DNA of 64,000 bases from Methanolobus psychrophilus R15 (GTDB lineage: Archaea > Halobacteriota > Methanosarcinia > Methanosarcinales > Methanosarcinaceae), in NCBI GenBank assembly GCA_000306725.1, contig CP003083.1, positions 1,240,001 through 1,304,000 on the forward strand. The letters are read 5' to 3'. Numbering within the stretch: position 1 is the first letter of the stretch; each line of letters begins with the position of its first letter. Position numbers and translations under genes: made by a program. Positions 45,101 through 55,190 of the stretch are shown here, in pieces. The notes below the pieces were generated by a model, which worked only from the letters and a program-made list of their open reading frames with translations, was not told the origin of the DNA and did not search any database.

Positions 45101-45973
45101 GCAATGAGCGATATGAGCATAAGTGTCCAGGAAGTTGCCACTAATTCCGAGAAGGCTGCGCAAGGTGCTGTTGAATCCAACAGGCTCATCCAGAGCCTCG
45201 GAGATATGTCCAATGACCTCCTTTTAAAGATGAACGGCATCAAATCTGCAGTCGGTGACTCTTCCAATGTCATCAAGGAGCTTGATGGCAAATCCAAACA
45301 GATAGGAGAAATCGTCAGCCTCATCACAAGTATTGCAGACCAGACCAACCTGCTTGCTCTCAATGCAGCAATAGAGGCTGCAAGGGCAGGAGAACATGGC
45401 CGTGGATTCGCTGTTGTTGCAGATGAGGTAAGGAAGCTGGCAGAGGATTCAGGTAATGCCGCCAAGCAGATAGCACAGCTTATCCATCAGATGCAGAGCG
45501 GGACCCAGAATGCTGTCGCTTCCATGAAAGCAGGGACAGATGAAGTTGCTGCAGGAGCAGCCTCTCTTGAGAAGTCGGTCGTTGCTATTGGAAAGGTTGT
45601 CGAGGCCGGGGATTCTATAGTAAGGATGGTCCAGGAGATCGCTGCAGCTGCAGAAGAGCAGTCTGCTTCGATAGAGGAGGTCACTTCTTCCGTGGAAGAG
45701 GTCTCTGCAGTTTCGGAGCAATCCGCAGCAGGAGCACAGGAGGCTTCAGCCTCTGTCCAGGAACAGACAGCTTCAATGCATGAGCTCTCAAAGTCTGCCC
45801 AGGAACTTGCGGGCGTGGCTGCAAATATGCAGTCGGTGGTATCTAAGTTCAGGCTGGATAACGGAAATGGCGACGAGTCAATGGACTCGGATAGTGCCCG
45901 TAAAAGAGGAACTGAAACATCTTCAAATATGAAGATGAAAAAAGCAGGGGCTTCAAAGAAGGCATTTGTCTGA
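42143..45973 (+). CDS. Methyl-accepting chemotaxis protein with a long HAMP array
   Basis: A 1276-residue chemoreceptor. Residues 12-32 form a helix, 33-305 an extracellular double-Cache-like sensor ([20 protein letters not shown]-type segment), and 311-333 a second helix. Residues about 334-925 hold roughly 13 HAMP-like units, mainly alternating types ([12 protein letters not shown] and [13 protein letters not shown]) in exact 91-residue pairs. The signalling hairpin follows, with its tip [20 protein letters not shown] at about residue 1066, and ends in a Ser/Lys-rich tail. Normal chemoreceptors have one or a few HAMP units. No che genes are nearby. Confidence 0.93.
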   Translation: MNFKKMTINTRLIMYIVISVTILMSVSTYAIVDKVTNQNIEQAYEQADSAALGYAHRYDSDMRANQLMGQTIANTLENYESADRGEVNAILRNLLIANPGILATYAGFEADAFDGNDVAFANTQGHDKTGRFIPTWSATDVGATLAPLEGYDTYEYYQLPKSLKEDVILEPYIYDGNIIVSYVSPILKDGEFIGIAGVDVSLDYIDEEVSQVSMFDTGYAFMISNAGMFMSHPTEKAWIGTKYLSDFNDPALNRMASDIRNGIGGHIQVVDPATGKNVAMIYQPLDTADFSFVLTIPEEEMFAGAMDLRNQLIIISIIGIFAMAGIAYIIARSITRPIKDIVNDFEQISTATLQGKLDRRADTDVGVDFEAIPRGFNAVLDAVINPLNMAADYVDRIAKGAIPEKITEQYNGDFNTIKNNLNTCIDAINAMVADANMLSMASVEGKLDVRADASRHQGDYREIIEGVNNTLDAVIGPLNVAAEYVDRIAHGEIPDKITDQYSGDFNEIKNNLNQCIDAINAMIADTNMLSKAAVEGKLATRADASRHHGDYKAIVQGVNDTLDAVIDPLNVAADYVDRISKGAVPEKITEQYNGDFNNIKNNLNQCIDAINALVADANMLSEAAVEGKLSTRADASGHQGDYRKIVEGVNDTLDAVIGPLNVAADHIDRISAGTIPPKITDEYKGDFNKIKNNLNTCIEAINALVADANMLSRAAVEGKLATRADVSKHKGDYRAIVEGVNDTLDAVIGPLNVAADHIDRISAGAIPPKITNEYKGDFNKIKNNLNTCIGAIDELVADANMLAQAGIEGELDTRADVTKHQGDFRRIVEGVNNCLDAVIGPLNETARVITAYAEGDLSTRVTIDAKGDFRQLGDTVDGFGDTLQSIINDSCEVLNSISSNDLTRKINVHGVGDFTQLTDGVENCRVSLNEIVALVSENAESVASTAEQISSSSEQLSATSEQIASTVTEISKGTQMQSAKAEEVSRAMSDMSISVQEVATNSEKAAQGAVESNRLIQSLGDMSNDLLLKMNGIKSAVGDSSNVIKELDGKSKQIGEIVSLITSIADQTNLLALNAAIEAARAGEHGRGFAVVADEVRKLAEDSGNAAKQIAQLIHQMQSGTQNAVASMKAGTDEVAAGAASLEKSVVAIGKVVEAGDSIVRMVQEIAAAAEEQSASIEEVTSSVEEVSAVSEQSAAGAQEASASVQEQTASMHELSKSAQELAGVAANMQSVVSKFRLDNGNGDESMDSDSARKRGTETSSNMKMKKAGASKKAFV
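43469..44833 (+). repeat. Five tandem 273-bp coding repeats
   Basis: Equivalent codons (VEGKL/IEGEL) begin at 43469, 43742, 44015, 44288 and 44561, a spacing of exactly 273 bp each time. The repeats lie inside the chemoreceptor gene and encode pairs of HAMP units of 91 residues. An earlier, diverged copy begins at 43199, 270 bp before. The constant spacing with diverged third codon positions indicates duplication followed by drift under selection. Confidence 0.9.
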
Positions 45974-46012
45974 TGCAGTGTGACTCTGCAGAAGTTTAGG
46001 GAAGAAAAACAG

Positions 46013-46035
46013 AAAGGGACATAAAAAGTCCCTTT
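46013..46035. terminator. Bidirectional terminator between chemoreceptor and Cdc48 genes
   Basis: AAAGGGAC/GTCCCTTT, an 8-bp perfect stem around ATAAAAA, followed by TTTTTGTC and later T-rich sequence on the plus strand. It lies between two convergent genes and can serve the chemoreceptor gene; on the minus strand the A/T-rich flank is also suitable. Confidence 0.6.
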
Positions 46036-46084
46036 TTGTCACATAACTTTTTTTCTTTTTTGAAACCGATCAGGGATTCGCTTT

Positions 46085-48325
46085 CTACTGATATCCGGTT
46101 TCGCCGCCAAGATCGAGAACCTTTTCTTCTTCATTGGCTGCATATCTTGCAAACGCCTCGGAGGCCTGCTCATAAAGGCTCATTGCAGTGCGGGACGTAG
46201 TTGGTTTGACACGGCGTATGGCTTTCATGAAATGAACGGATGTTATTTTAATGCCTACTACCCTTGATTTAGCTTCCTCCCTGCTTAGACCGGGAGTGAC
46301 GATCTCGCGCAGGGCAAGCATGGAGGCTTCGCGGCAGATAGCTTCGATATCAGAGCCTACGTAGCCTTCGGTCATATGTGCCAGCTCATGGACGTTCACA
46401 TCATCAGCAAGAGGTTTACCATGGAGATGGATGTCAAATATTTTTTCCCGTCCTTTAGTATCCGGAGGGCGCACATATATGAGCCTGTCAAAGCGCCCCG
46501 GACGCAGCAGAGCCGGGTCGACGATGTCCGGACGATTGGTTGCAGCGATTATTACCACGTCCCTGAGCTCCTCAACGCCGTCTATCTCAGTGAGTATCTG
46601 GCTCACCACACGCTCGCTTGAGTGGGCATCTATACTTGATCCACGCTCAGAAGCCATTGAGTCTATCTCGTCAAAGAATATCACGGTAGGAGCAGCCTGT
46701 TTAGCCTTGCGGAAAGTCTCGCGCACTGCACGCTCCGACTCGCCCACGTAGCGACTTAACAGTTCAGGGCCCTTGATACTGATGAAATTAGCCTCACTCT
46801 CGGTGGCCACAGCCTTTGCCAGCATGGTCTTACCGGTGCCGGGAGGACCGAAGAGCATGATTCCACGCGGAGGTCTCGTACTCACTGCCTCGAACAGTTC
46901 CGGGTACTTCAGCGGCCACTCCACAGCCTCAGAAAGCTCCTGCTTGGCAGCATCCAGACCGCCAATCTCACTCCACCTCACCGAGGGCACTTCCACGAAA
47001 ACCTCACGCATGGCCGAAGGCTCGATATTTCTGAGAGCATCGTCGAAGTCCTTTCTGGTCACCTGCAGCTTTTCCATGAACTCTGGAGGGATCTCATCCT
47101 CCACATCATCTATCTTAAGGTTGGGTAGCATCCTCCTGAGAGCGTGCATCGCAGCCTCCTTGCAAAGGGAAGAGAGATCTGCACCCACAAACCCATGTGT
47201 GACAGCAGCTATTTCCTCGAGGTTAAGCCCTTCCTCAAGAGGCATGCCCCTTGTATGGACAAAGAGTATCTGAAGACGACCTTCACTGTCAGGTATTCCT
47301 ACTTCGATCTCACGGTCGAACCTGCCACCCCTGCGCAAGGCTTCATCAATAGAGTTGGGACGGTTGGTTGCGGCTATGACAACTACCTTGCCCCTTGATG
47401 TGAGGCCGTCCATCAGGGACAGCAGTTGCGCAACTATCCTGCGCTCCATCTCGCCCAGAACCTCATCACGCTTGGGGGCAATGGAATCTATCTCATCTAT
47501 GAAGATTATCGAAGGAGCGTTCTTTTCTGCATCCTCGAATATCTGCCTCAGCTTGTGTTCACTCTCCCCATAGTACTTGGAGACAATCTCAGGGCCGCTC
47601 ACCGATATGAAATTTGCATCGGTCTCACTTGCAACAGCTCTTGCTATCAGTGTTTTTCCCGTGCCTGGAGGACCATATAGAAGAACACCTTTGGGAGGGT
47701 CTACTGCAAGCTTCTGGAACAACTCCGGGTGCTTGAGGGGCAATTCGATCATTTCCCTCACAAGCCCCAGCTCGCGCTTGAGACCCCCGATGTCTTCATA
47801 GTTGATCTGTCCGGCAATGCCCTCCTGCACCACAGTACTCTCCCTGAGATGTATCTGGGTATTCCTGGTAACCACCACAGGACCCGCCGGAATTGTTGAG
47901 AGCACTACAAAAGAAACGGGATTGCTGACAGCTTCCACCCTTATAGCCTGTCCTTTAATTATCGGGCGCCCCTCAAGTATCCTTAGGATGAAGCGCGGAC
48001 CTCCTACAAGGCGGCTCTCTTTTGTGGGTGCGAGAGTTATCTTCTCAGCCTCGCTGACAGTAACCTTCCTGACCGTTACCTTATCATCAATGCTGACCTT
48101 TGCATTATTCCTGAGATTGCCGTCAATCCTGATAATATCCTTGCCTGCATCCTCCAGGTATCCGGGCCAGACGATAGCATAACATTTCTCCTTGTTCCGG
48201 ATCTCAATGATATCACCACTGATAACCCCGATAGATTCCATAAGGACCTTATCAAGCCTGGCAATTCCCCGGCCTGCATCCCTTGGGTAAGCCTGTCCCA
48301 CACTTAAGGTAATTTCCTCGGTCAA
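46085..48325 (-). CDS. Cdc48/VCP-type double-ring AAA ATPase
   Basis: The 746-residue unfoldase has an N-domain (residues 1-180, including the double-psi barrel start [20 protein letters not shown]), a first AAA module with Walker [14 protein letters not shown] and Walker [13 protein letters not shown], and a second with [13 protein letters not shown] and [12 protein letters not shown]. Second-region-of-homology segments with arginine fingers are present in both ([26 protein letters not shown]). It unfolds proteins for degradation by the archaeal proteasome. The C-terminus ([15 protein letters not shown]) ends in the hydrophobic-Tyr-X pattern that proteasome activators use. Confidence 0.95.
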   Translation of the reverse strand: MTEEITLSVGQAYPRDAGRGIARLDKVLMESIGVISGDIIEIRNKEKCYAIVWPGYLEDAGKDIIRIDGNLRNNAKVSIDDKVTVRKVTVSEAEKITLAPTKESRLVGGPRFILRILEGRPIIKGQAIRVEAVSNPVSFVVLSTIPAGPVVVTRNTQIHLRESTVVQEGIAGQINYEDIGGLKRELGLVREMIELPLKHPELFQKLAVDPPKGVLLYGPPGTGKTLIARAVASETDANFISVSGPEIVSKYYGESEHKLRQIFEDAEKNAPSIIFIDEIDSIAPKRDEVLGEMERRIVAQLLSLMDGLTSRGKVVVIAATNRPNSIDEALRRGGRFDREIEVGIPDSEGRLQILFVHTRGMPLEEGLNLEEIAAVTHGFVGADLSSLCKEAAMHALRRMLPNLKIDDVEDEIPPEFMEKLQVTRKDFDDALRNIEPSAMREVFVEVPSVRWSEIGGLDAAKQELSEAVEWPLKYPELFEAVSTRPPRGIMLFGPPGTGKTMLAKAVATESEANFISIKGPELLSRYVGESERAVRETFRKAKQAAPTVIFFDEIDSMASERGSSIDAHSSERVVSQILTEIDGVEELRDVVIIAATNRPDIVDPALLRPGRFDRLIYVRPPDTKGREKIFDIHLHGKPLADDVNVHELAHMTEGYVGSDIEAICREASMLALREIVTPGLSREEAKSRVVGIKITSVHFMKAIRRVKPTTSRTAMSLYEQASEAFARYAANEEEKVLDLGGETGYQ

Positions 48326-48432
48326 CTATGATCACCATAATAGAATATACGGCATATGCTAACTAGGTAATTGCTCAAACGGGATTTAAAAAGATTCCCA
48401 CGACACATAAGAAAATAAAAATGAAAGAGAGA

Positions 48433-49131
48433 TCACATCTCTTTTTTCAGTTTAGCGACCAGTTCTTCCTGTATGACAGAAGTACGGTCACCGCCACATA
48501 CCATGCCCCGCACGCCGATGATATCGGGCCGGATGCGCCTGAGCATAGAGAGATCCTCAAACTTGAGAGTGCCAGCCAGCGCGGATTCAAGACCATGGTC
48601 CCTGATAGCACCTGTGAACATTGTCAACTCTTCCTCGGTCATGAACTCAAAAGTTGAGCGCCCGTCCTTGATGCCTGTGTCCACCATTACAACATCGACA
48701 CCTGCCTGCGCACCGATGGCAGGAAGCAGGTGCGGAGATATGGAGTTGATTCTCCTGTAATCAGAATAACCTGATGCTACAACCTTTTTGGAAGGGTCCA
48801 GGTCCTTGACAGAGCGCGTGATGTTGGTCAGCATCTCCAGAGCCTGCTCCTCAGTCTGGATATCATAGAGACCCACCTTGATATAGTGAGCACCTGCGAC
48901 AGCAGCGCCAAGAGCCGCAAGGGATGCGGTGCCGGGTTTATAGTTGAAGTCCCCGATGGTCGCACTTATAGGCTTTTGAGAGCCTATGGCCTCTTTCACT
49001 GACCTGATGACCCAGGGAAAATTAGCGCCCAGGGACCCTTCTTTAGGGTTTTTCACATCGATAATGTCAGCACCACCTTTGTGTGCTGCTATTGCCTCCT
49101 CAGGGCTAATGGGACTGACAAGTAACTTCAT
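48433..49131 (-). CDS. mfnB: (5-formylfuran-3-yl)methyl phosphate synthase
   Basis: The first enzyme of methanofuran synthesis, which joins two glyceraldehyde-3-phosphate molecules. The 232-residue TIM-barrel protein has the DUF556 pattern: LLVSPISPEEAIAAHKGGAD, IIDVKNPKEGSLGANFPWVI with the Schiff-base-type Lys, then ISATIGDFNYKPG and HYIKVGLYD. Methanofuran is the first one-carbon carrier of methanogenesis, so this gene supports a methanogen host. It is divergent from the HisA-like gene with a gap of only 29 bp. Confidence 0.93.
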   Translation of the reverse strand: MKLLVSPISPEEAIAAHKGGADIIDVKNPKEGSLGANFPWVIRSVKEAIGSQKPISATIGDFNYKPGTASLAALGAAVAGAHYIKVGLYDIQTEEQALEMLTNITRSVKDLDPSKKVVASGYSDYRRINSISPHLLPAIGAQAGVDVVMVDTGIKDGRSTFEFMTEEELTMFTGAIRDHGLESALAGTLKFEDLSMLRRIRPDIIGVRGMVCGGDRTSVIQEELVAKLKKEM

Positions 49132-49160
49132 AGCATAACCTCTTTTTTATAGCATGACAG

Positions 49161-49883
49161 ATGTATGAATTAAATATGTTTCGTATCCTTTTTGTTCTTG
49201 ACGTTTTCAACCGGACGGTAGTTCATGCGCAGGGCGGAAACAGGAGGGAATACAAGCCCATTCACTTTTCCAGCCGCATTTGCGATAGTTCGGATGCTAT
49301 CAGGATAGTTGATACAGTAAAACCTAGAGAGGTATACATTGCCGACTTAAATCTCCTGGAAGATATAGGCAAGAGGGAAAAGAACTTTGAAGTCATCCAG
49401 GAAGTATCCCGAAGGGCGAAGACAATGGTTGATGCCGGAATAACATCCCTTTCCGAAACAGAGGACATACTGGAGATAGTACCCACAATCGTACTTGGCA
49501 CTGAAACAGCCTCCATTGAAACAATAGAGAAGGTGTCTGTAAATAATCCGGGCCGTGCTGTAGTCAGCATTGACAAAAAATACGGCAGGATACTCACCAA
49601 GGATCCCGCTATGCCGGATGACCCCTTTGAGATAGTAAAGATACTCAACAGGTTCAATCTGCAGGACATAATAATCCTGGACCTTGACAGGGTTGGTACA
49701 ACAAGCGGCGTAGACTCACAATTCTTAAGTAAAATAGCATCAATCTCAGAGCACAATGTACTTCTTGGCGGAGGGGTTCGCAACATCGAGGATATAGAAA
49801 CACTTGAAAGAATAGGCATTGAGGGTGCTCTTATAGCAACTGCTCTGCATAATGGTTCACTTCCCCTTGAGAAAGTACAATAA
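49161..49883 (+). CDS. HisA-like TIM-barrel protein
   Basis: A 240-residue protein of the group described as related to HisA (COG1411). It has the HisA-type frame VLDVFNRTVVHAQGGNRREY, VYIADLNLLEDIG, and the phosphate-binding end LLGGGVRNIEDIETLERIGI with GALIATALHNG. HisA itself isomerises ProFAR in histidine synthesis; this group occurs in methanogens without proof of that role. The gene is divergent from mfnB, which suggests, but does not show, a part in cofactor metabolism. The ATG at 49161 or 49176 could be used. Confidence 0.8.
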   Translation: MYELNMFRILFVLDVFNRTVVHAQGGNRREYKPIHFSSRICDSSDAIRIVDTVKPREVYIADLNLLEDIGKREKNFEVIQEVSRRAKTMVDAGITSLSETEDILEIVPTIVLGTETASIETIEKVSVNNPGRAVVSIDKKYGRILTKDPAMPDDPFEIVKILNRFNLQDIIILDLDRVGTTSGVDSQFLSKIASISEHNVLLGGGVRNIEDIETLERIGIEGALIATALHNGSLPLEKVQ

Positions 49884-49913
49884 GATCACAATTCATTAGT
49901 TAATGGTGTAAAT

Positions 49914-50147
49914 ATGGCAGAGAATGAGGAATTAGTTGAAGTTGGCGAAGGATATGCCGAAATAAAGATGGGAGCAGGCTGGTTCCTGACAATCACACTT
50001 GCATCCAGTGAAAAGTACGAAAATCAATATATTGAGATAGCTAAAGAGAGAGCCGGGCAGAAAAAAGGGCGTTTCAACCTGAATCCCAAGTATGCGCGCA
50101 CATTGGGCGAGGCGCTTATCAAGTTCGCCGATGCTAACGAGCTTTAG
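49914..50147 (+). CDS. Small conserved-looking protein, 77 residues, unknown
   Basis: I do not recognise the family. The protein is soluble and acidic at the start (MAENEELVEVGEGYAEIKMG), with a likely strand region (AGWFLTITLASSEKYENQYI) and a C-terminal helix (ARTLGEALIKFADANEL). It follows the HisA-like gene by 30 bp in the same direction, and its last 14 bases overlap the end of the convergent kinase gene. Codon use and a clean frame suggest a real gene. Confidence 0.7.
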   Translation: MAENEELVEVGEGYAEIKMGAGWFLTITLASSEKYENQYIEIAKERAGQKKGRFNLNPKYARTLGEALIKFADANEL

Positions 50148-51675
50148 GCCTATCCGGGTTACATGCAGCTTTGCTGAATGTGACCCAGAAAACACTGCCT
50201 TTTCCATCGGGATTATCCTCGACTCCATAACCGCCGCAGTGCATTTCCATTATGCGTTTCACGATCGCAAGTCCAAGACCTGTGCCCTTGACACCTTTCT
50301 TTTCCAGGCGCTTGAAACGATTGAAAACCGAGGTCTTATTCTCATCAGGAATTCCATCGCCCTGATCAGTCACTGTAACCCTGATAGTATCAGCATCTGT
50401 CAGGAAAGAGATATCTATTCTTCCATTTTCCGGACTGTACTTGACAGCATTTGACAGAAGATTTGCAAATACTTCGCTCACTAAAGGATTTACATTGGAA
50501 TAACATGGACCTTCTGAAGAAAGGTTCAGGGTTGTATTCTTTTCCTGTGAGTAGGATGTGAAATCCAGCAAAGTGCTCCTGAACAGGTTCACAAGATCAG
50601 TATAATAATAGTCTATCTCATCAATGCTGTTCAGCTTCTCATATTTGGAAGCACTCTCAATGAGATCAATGAGCCTTTTAGTGCTAGCTTCTATCACTTT
50701 AAGCAAATTGAGCTTTTCCTTGTCACTTTCCATTTCCTGCAAGATCTCAACATAGCCTTTGATGGTGCCGGCAGGAGTAAGCAGGTCATGTCTGATGATG
50801 TCTGAAAAGAGATCCTTTAATGCATTCAGCTGTTCCAGTTCTGCAGTGTGTTTCTCAAGCTCCTCCTCATATTTTTTCTTATCGCTGATATCCAGTATTA
50901 TCCCTTCAAATCTTAAAGGTTTACCCTGCTCATCCTTGTGAAGCAGGGAAAGTTCGCGAACCCAGAGAAACTCGCCTGTTTTCCTCAAAAGCCTGTATTC
51001 ATGAGAAAAGTATGCTTCACCTTCCTCTGTGAATCTGGACATACCCTGGAGCAGTTTAGCCCGGTCCTGCGGGTGGATCATATCAATATAATGCATGTTC
51101 TCTGATTCGAGTTCCTCTTTGGTGTAACCAAGCTGAGAAATGTTCTCTGACACGAACAGAACAGGCCACCCCTCTTCAGAGGACCATTTCAGAACAATCA
51201 CAGGGACCTCCCGATAGATTGATTCGAGCTTGTCGACATCGGATAACTTATCAAGCAAACCCCTTTCTCTAAGGCAATAGTCGCTGACTTCTTCAACGTA
51301 ACAGACCATTCCATAGTAACTGCCATCTTCACCAAATAATGGTACAAGGGATATTGATTGATAGCTAAGTATATTATTAGGAGTAATTATGGGCACATTT
51401 TGCCGGGAAGATCTCTGAAGGGAATGTTTAGTATCCAGATAGAACTGCCTGAAGTTTGCTTTCCCTCCAAGAGTATAGTCCGGAATTGAATGGAACAGGC
51501 TCTTACCGATAACATCACAGGATGACATTCCCGAAATAGATTCCATTTCTTTATTGAAGAAAACAAAGTTATCATCTTTATCAAAGATGCATATACCCAC
51601 CGGAGCATCCTGCAGAACCATAGAATCGAATCTCTGTCCTGTATTATCCAATTGTTCACCCACTAATCCCGACAA
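50134..51675 (-). CDS. Soluble PAS-PAS sensor histidine kinase
   Basis: The 513-residue protein has no membrane helix. It contains a first PAS domain (VGICIFDKDDNFVFFNKEME), a second PAS-PAC region (YTKEELESENMHYIDMIHPQ; EYRLLRKTGEFLWVRELSLL), HisKA with the histidine in FSDIIRHDLLTPAGTIKGYV, and HATPase with NLLSNAVKY, DQGDGI and GTGLGLAIVKRI. The HDLLTP motif is a variant common in archaeal kinases. It would sense an intracellular signal. No response regulator is adjacent. The start is uncertain: TTG 51675 or a later codon before the first PAS domain. Confidence 0.88.
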   Translation of the reverse strand: MSGLVGEQLDNTGQRFDSMVLQDAPVGICIFDKDDNFVFFNKEMESISGMSSCDVIGKSLFHSIPDYTLGGKANFRQFYLDTKHSLQRSSRQNVPIITPNNILSYQSISLVPLFGEDGSYYGMVCYVEEVSDYCLRERGLLDKLSDVDKLESIYREVPVIVLKWSSEEGWPVLFVSENISQLGYTKEELESENMHYIDMIHPQDRAKLLQGMSRFTEEGEAYFSHEYRLLRKTGEFLWVRELSLLHKDEQGKPLRFEGIILDISDKKKYEEELEKHTAELEQLNALKDLFSDIIRHDLLTPAGTIKGYVEILQEMESDKEKLNLLKVIEASTKRLIDLIESASKYEKLNSIDEIDYYYTDLVNLFRSTLLDFTSYSQEKNTTLNLSSEGPCYSNVNPLVSEVFANLLSNAVKYSPENGRIDISFLTDADTIRVTVTDQGDGIPDENKTSVFNRFKRLEKKGVKGTGLGLAIVKRIMEMHCGGYGVEDNPDGKGSVFWVTFSKAACNPDRPKAR

Positions 51676-51814
51676 ATGGAAGTCAATAGGTATTTTACAC
51701 AGGTATTATAAATACATTACTTGCCTACTATATAATATTAATAGGCGCATAAAAGAAAAAAATAAAGCAAGTCAACATATAAAAACTGCTTTCAAAGGAG
51801 ATACACTCCCAAAG

Positions 51815-52420
51815 TCACAAATATGAAGAAATCGTCCTGATTACATCAGACTCGATCTTATCAGTACTTCTGGCGGCATCTATTATAACAAAAGATGAGG
51901 GGTTTTCTTCAGCCAGGCGTAAGTAGTTATTCCTGACACCCTCCAGGAAGCCGACTTTCTCGAACTTGGTCTTATCGCCTCTGGCGCCACATCGTGCAAC
52001 TGCTGCCATGGGGTCGATATCAAAAAGAATTGTCAGATCCGGTACTATAGTCCACTCTTTGTGGATGTCCTGTATCCATTGCAGGGGGTCTTTGAACCTG
52101 CCTTGTAGTGTCATCCCCTGATATGCATAGCGACTGGCAGAATACCTGTCAGAGATAACATGCCTGCCACTCTCCAGGGATGGCAGGATCAGTTTGGAGA
52201 TATGTTCGGCGTGGTCTGCTGCAAAAAGAAAAAGCTCTGCAAGATGATCCGTGTCAGCATGTATGGCACAATTGACAGCCTCACCTATCCAGCTTCCCGT
52301 CGGCTCCCGGGTGAAAACGAAGTCACTAAAATCCGGATTTGAGGCAAGGGACTTTGCGATGGTAGATTTACCTGAGCCGTCGATCCCTTCAAGAGTTATG
52401 AGTTTTCCCTTTGCTGGCAT
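51815..52420 (-). CDS. tmk: Thymidylate kinase
   Basis: Phosphorylates dTMP to dTDP. The 201-residue protein has the P-loop GIDGSGKSTIAKSL, the DR[Y/F] motif in VISDRYSASRYAYQG, FTREPTGSWIG and DLTILFDIDPMAAVAR. The length is usual for the family. It is followed (minus strand, upstream side) by a tiny zinc-ribbon gene and the divergent DUF166 gene, which may both belong to thymidylate metabolism. Confidence 0.93.
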   Translation of the reverse strand: MPAKGKLITLEGIDGSGKSTIAKSLASNPDFSDFVFTREPTGSWIGEAVNCAIHADTDHLAELFLFAADHAEHISKLILPSLESGRHVISDRYSASRYAYQGMTLQGRFKDPLQWIQDIHKEWTIVPDLTILFDIDPMAAVARCGARGDKTKFEKVGFLEGVRNNYLRLAEENPSSFVIIDAARSTDKIESDVIRTISSYL

Positions 52421-52472
52421 GTATCATGAAAGAGAACGGATAATATTTAGCCTATTTGCATCCATGAGAAGT

Positions 52473-52601
52473 TCATGCACGAGACACGTTCTCAGAATCG
52501 CACTGGGAACATTTCACAGGAAAGCGATCCGGATCTTCCTGGAACAGGAAGTCGCATATGTTGCATCTGAAGTATACCGTTGATGGGTTGTAGTCATCCA
52601 T
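52473..52601 (-). CDS. Small zinc-ribbon protein, 42 residues
   Basis: After GGTGATATA the ATG at 52599-52601 opens a 42-residue frame: MDDYNPSTVYFRCNICDFLF and then VKCSQCDSENVSRA. Two CxxC knuckles 18 residues apart form a rubredoxin-like or zinc-ribbon site. No specific family is recognised. It lies 52 bp upstream of tmk on the same strand and 91 bp from the divergent DUF166 gene. Confidence 0.7.
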   Translation of the reverse strand: MDDYNPSTVYFRCNICDFLFQEDPDRFPVKCSQCDSENVSRA

Positions 52602-52692
52602 TATATCACCTATATAATATACAAAATATTAATATAAAAAGCTCTGCCAAAGCATATAAAGAAAGGTACCCATTTTCTGAAAAGGGTAATAC

Positions 52693-53373
52693 ATGACCAC
52701 AATAGGAGTGATCACCAGAGGAAAGTACGGCAGGCGGCTTATTGAAACCCTGCTGGCAAAGACGGCTCTTGATGTCATTCACACATCAGTGCCTGAACAA
52801 CTCCCGGGTTTCATTGATGAGCCGGAAGGATTCCTGAGCGATCTTGCCCTTGATGACGCTGTATTCAGATCTGATATAGTGATAACTTACTCCCTGCACC
52901 CGGACCTCACTGCCGCGATCGCGCAGAAAGCCGGAAAGGATGGCGCCAGGGCACTCATAGTACCTGGAGGGGCTTCGAAAGCACCGGTAAAGGAGCTGGA
53001 ACATATATCAGAGAAATATGGGATGTACATCGAGGTTGAAGATATCTGCTGTACCCTTTCCGATAATCCTGCAATATACGATTTCTCTTCAAAGCTGGCA
53101 AGCCCGATACTTGATATAGAAACAGATAACGGAAAAGTGTCACATGTAAGGGTTATCCGCGGTGCGCCCTGCGGGAGTACCTGGCAGATGGCAAAAGAGC
53201 TGATAGGCACAAAGATAGAGGATGCACCCGCCAGGGCAGGCTTGCTGATACAGCAGTATCCGTGCAGGGCTGTACGGGGAACCCTTGGCGGCATACACCA
53301 GTCCGCTGAGATGCACAAGAATGCAGTTGAAAAAGCACTGGATCAAAACAAAAGAAGGAATATAAGCAGGTAA
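52693..53373 (+). CDS. DUF166-family protein, possible thymidylate synthase
   Basis: A 226-residue protein starting TTIGVITRGKYGRRLIETLL. It belongs by appearance to the DUF166 family (PF02593), restricted mostly to methanogens and relatives and described for Methanothermobacter as a thymidylate synthase. Conserved-looking segments are DIVITYSLHPDLTAAIAQKA, ALIVPGGASKAP, VEDICCTLSDNP and GAPCGSTWQMAKELIG, with cysteines that could be catalytic or bind metal. The nearby tmk on the other strand supports a role in dTMP supply, but the function is not settled. Confidence 0.7.
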   Translation: MTTIGVITRGKYGRRLIETLLAKTALDVIHTSVPEQLPGFIDEPEGFLSDLALDDAVFRSDIVITYSLHPDLTAAIAQKAGKDGARALIVPGGASKAPVKELEHISEKYGMYIEVEDICCTLSDNPAIYDFSSKLASPILDIETDNGKVSHVRVIRGAPCGSTWQMAKELIGTKIEDAPARAGLLIQQYPCRAVRGTLGGIHQSAEMHKNAVEKALDQNKRRNISR

Positions 53374-53407
53374 CAGCTTACAACAAATTACCAGAGGATC
53401 TGTTGTA

Positions 53408-55168
53408 ATGGACAATGCTGAGATCGCGGATATCCTCAGCCGTATGAGCAGGCTGCTGGAATTCAAGGGAGAGGATCCCTTTAAGATAATGGCCTACGAA
53501 AAAGCTGCCAGGAGCATCAAAAAACTTGAAATGGATATAGACAGCATCCATCAAGAAGGCCACCTTTCAGACGTACCCGGTGTGGGGAAAGCCATTGAGG
53601 ACAAGATAAAGGAATTACTGACCACAGGGACCTTCGAGGCGTATGAGAGAATTCTGGCAGAAATCCCTTCAGGGATAATCGAAATAATGGATATATCCGG
53701 CATCGGCCCGAAAACTGCAAAGATCCTGTATGAAAGACTTGGCATCGAATCCATAGGAGAACTTATCAAAGCAGCAGAAGAGCATCGTATCCGCCGGCTC
53801 CCGCGTATGGGGCCAAAACAGGAGGAAAGAATCCTGAAAGCAGCCAGGAACCGGGTCCAAAGCAGTGATTTCAGGAGAACTCCTCTTGCAGTTGCGACCG
53901 CCATTGCACGACAGATCACTGAAGAACTGAGCGCCAGCCCATATATCGACACAGTAGTACCTGCCGGAAGCCTTCGGCGAAGAAAGGAAACAGTTGGTAA
54001 TATCGACCTTGTTGCCCTTTCCGATGAACCTGAAAAAGCCGTTGATGCGTTCATGCATCTCGAAAAAACTGCCCCGGTGCCGGAAGTTTTGGATATATAT
54101 GAGGGAAGTACACATGCGGCCATAGTCCATGAAAGCGGTATAAGGGTAGACCTGTATGTAGGCTCCCGGGGTTACTGCGGTTCACTGATTCAGTACCTTA
54201 CAGGTTCAAAAGAACATAATATACACCTGCAGGAAGTGGCGCGTGCTAAAGGATACACTATCAGCAAGAGTGGATCGATCAGTAAAGGAAAACCAGTAGA
54301 GACAGAAGGACCAAGAAACAAAGCCAGAGAGTTTTCAAATGAGGCTGAACTGTATGAATCTCTCGGGCTCGGGTACCTGCAACCTGAACTCCGCGAGGAC
54401 CGGGGTGAGGTCGAGGCAAGCCTGGAAGGCAGGCTCCCTGTGCTGATAGAGCGGAGAGATATAAAAGGGGATCTTCATGTCCATTCAAGATGGAGTGATG
54501 GAAGGAACACTATTGAAGAGCTCGCGTTACATGCAAGAGGGCTTGGCTATGAATATATAGCCATAACGGACCATTCCCCCTCCACTGGGGTCGCTAACGG
54601 CCTGTCAGAAGAAAAGTTGCTTGAACACATACGCGAGATAGATGAGATAAATGACAGAATAGACGGTATCAAACTGCTCTCGGGCACTGAGTGCGACATC
54701 AGATCCGACGGCAGGCTTGATTACAGCAACGATGTTCTGGAGGGGCTTGATATTGTTGTCGTTGCCGTGCATGCTGGCCTGGAACAGGGCAGAAAAAGCA
54801 TGACAAAGCGTGTTATTGCTGCACTTGAGAATGAACATGTGGACATACTCGCCCATCCGACCGGGAGAAAGTTTGGGAAGCGTTCAGGATATGATATCGA
54901 TATGGAAAAGGTCATGCAGGCGGCTTTTGATAATGACAAGGTCCTTGAGATCAATTCTTCACCCTCAAGGCTTGACCTGAATGACATGCATGCAAGGATG
55001 GCAAAGGAACTAGGAGTGAAGATAGCCATCAATACGGACACGCATTCAATTGCACACTTTGACAACATCGACTATGGAATCGATGTTGCCCGCAGGGCAT
55101 GGCTTGAGCCTGCGGATGTCGTGAATACGCGTGGATTAAAAGAGATATGTTCCATGTTACGGATATGA
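53408..55168 (+). CDS. polX: PolX: DNA polymerase beta family with PHP domain
   Basis: The 586-residue protein has an N-terminal helix-hairpin-helix part (VPGVGKAIEDKIKELL; DISGIGPKTAKILYERLG), a polymerase-beta palm with IDTVVPAGSLRRRKETVGNI containing the metal-binding DLV, and a C-terminal PHP nuclease (GDLHVHSRWSDGRNTIEELA; ITDHSPSTGVANGL; AHPTGRKFGKR; NTDTHSI). Such enzymes fill gaps and process 3' ends in base excision repair. It begins 34 bp after the DUF166 gene, in the same direction. All expected PHP histidines appear to be present. Confidence 0.95.
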   Translation: MDNAEIADILSRMSRLLEFKGEDPFKIMAYEKAARSIKKLEMDIDSIHQEGHLSDVPGVGKAIEDKIKELLTTGTFEAYERILAEIPSGIIEIMDISGIGPKTAKILYERLGIESIGELIKAAEEHRIRRLPRMGPKQEERILKAARNRVQSSDFRRTPLAVATAIARQITEELSASPYIDTVVPAGSLRRRKETVGNIDLVALSDEPEKAVDAFMHLEKTAPVPEVLDIYEGSTHAAIVHESGIRVDLYVGSRGYCGSLIQYLTGSKEHNIHLQEVARAKGYTISKSGSISKGKPVETEGPRNKAREFSNEAELYESLGLGYLQPELREDRGEVEASLEGRLPVLIERRDIKGDLHVHSRWSDGRNTIEELALHARGLGYEYIAITDHSPSTGVANGLSEEKLLEHIREIDEINDRIDGIKLLSGTECDIRSDGRLDYSNDVLEGLDIVVVAVHAGLEQGRKSMTKRVIAALENEHVDILAHPTGRKFGKRSGYDIDMEKVMQAAFDNDKVLEINSSPSRLDLNDMHARMAKELGVKIAINTDTHSIAHFDNIDYGIDVARRAWLEPADVVNTRGLKEICSMLRI

Positions 55169-55190
55169 AACAGCATTAGATGGACATATT

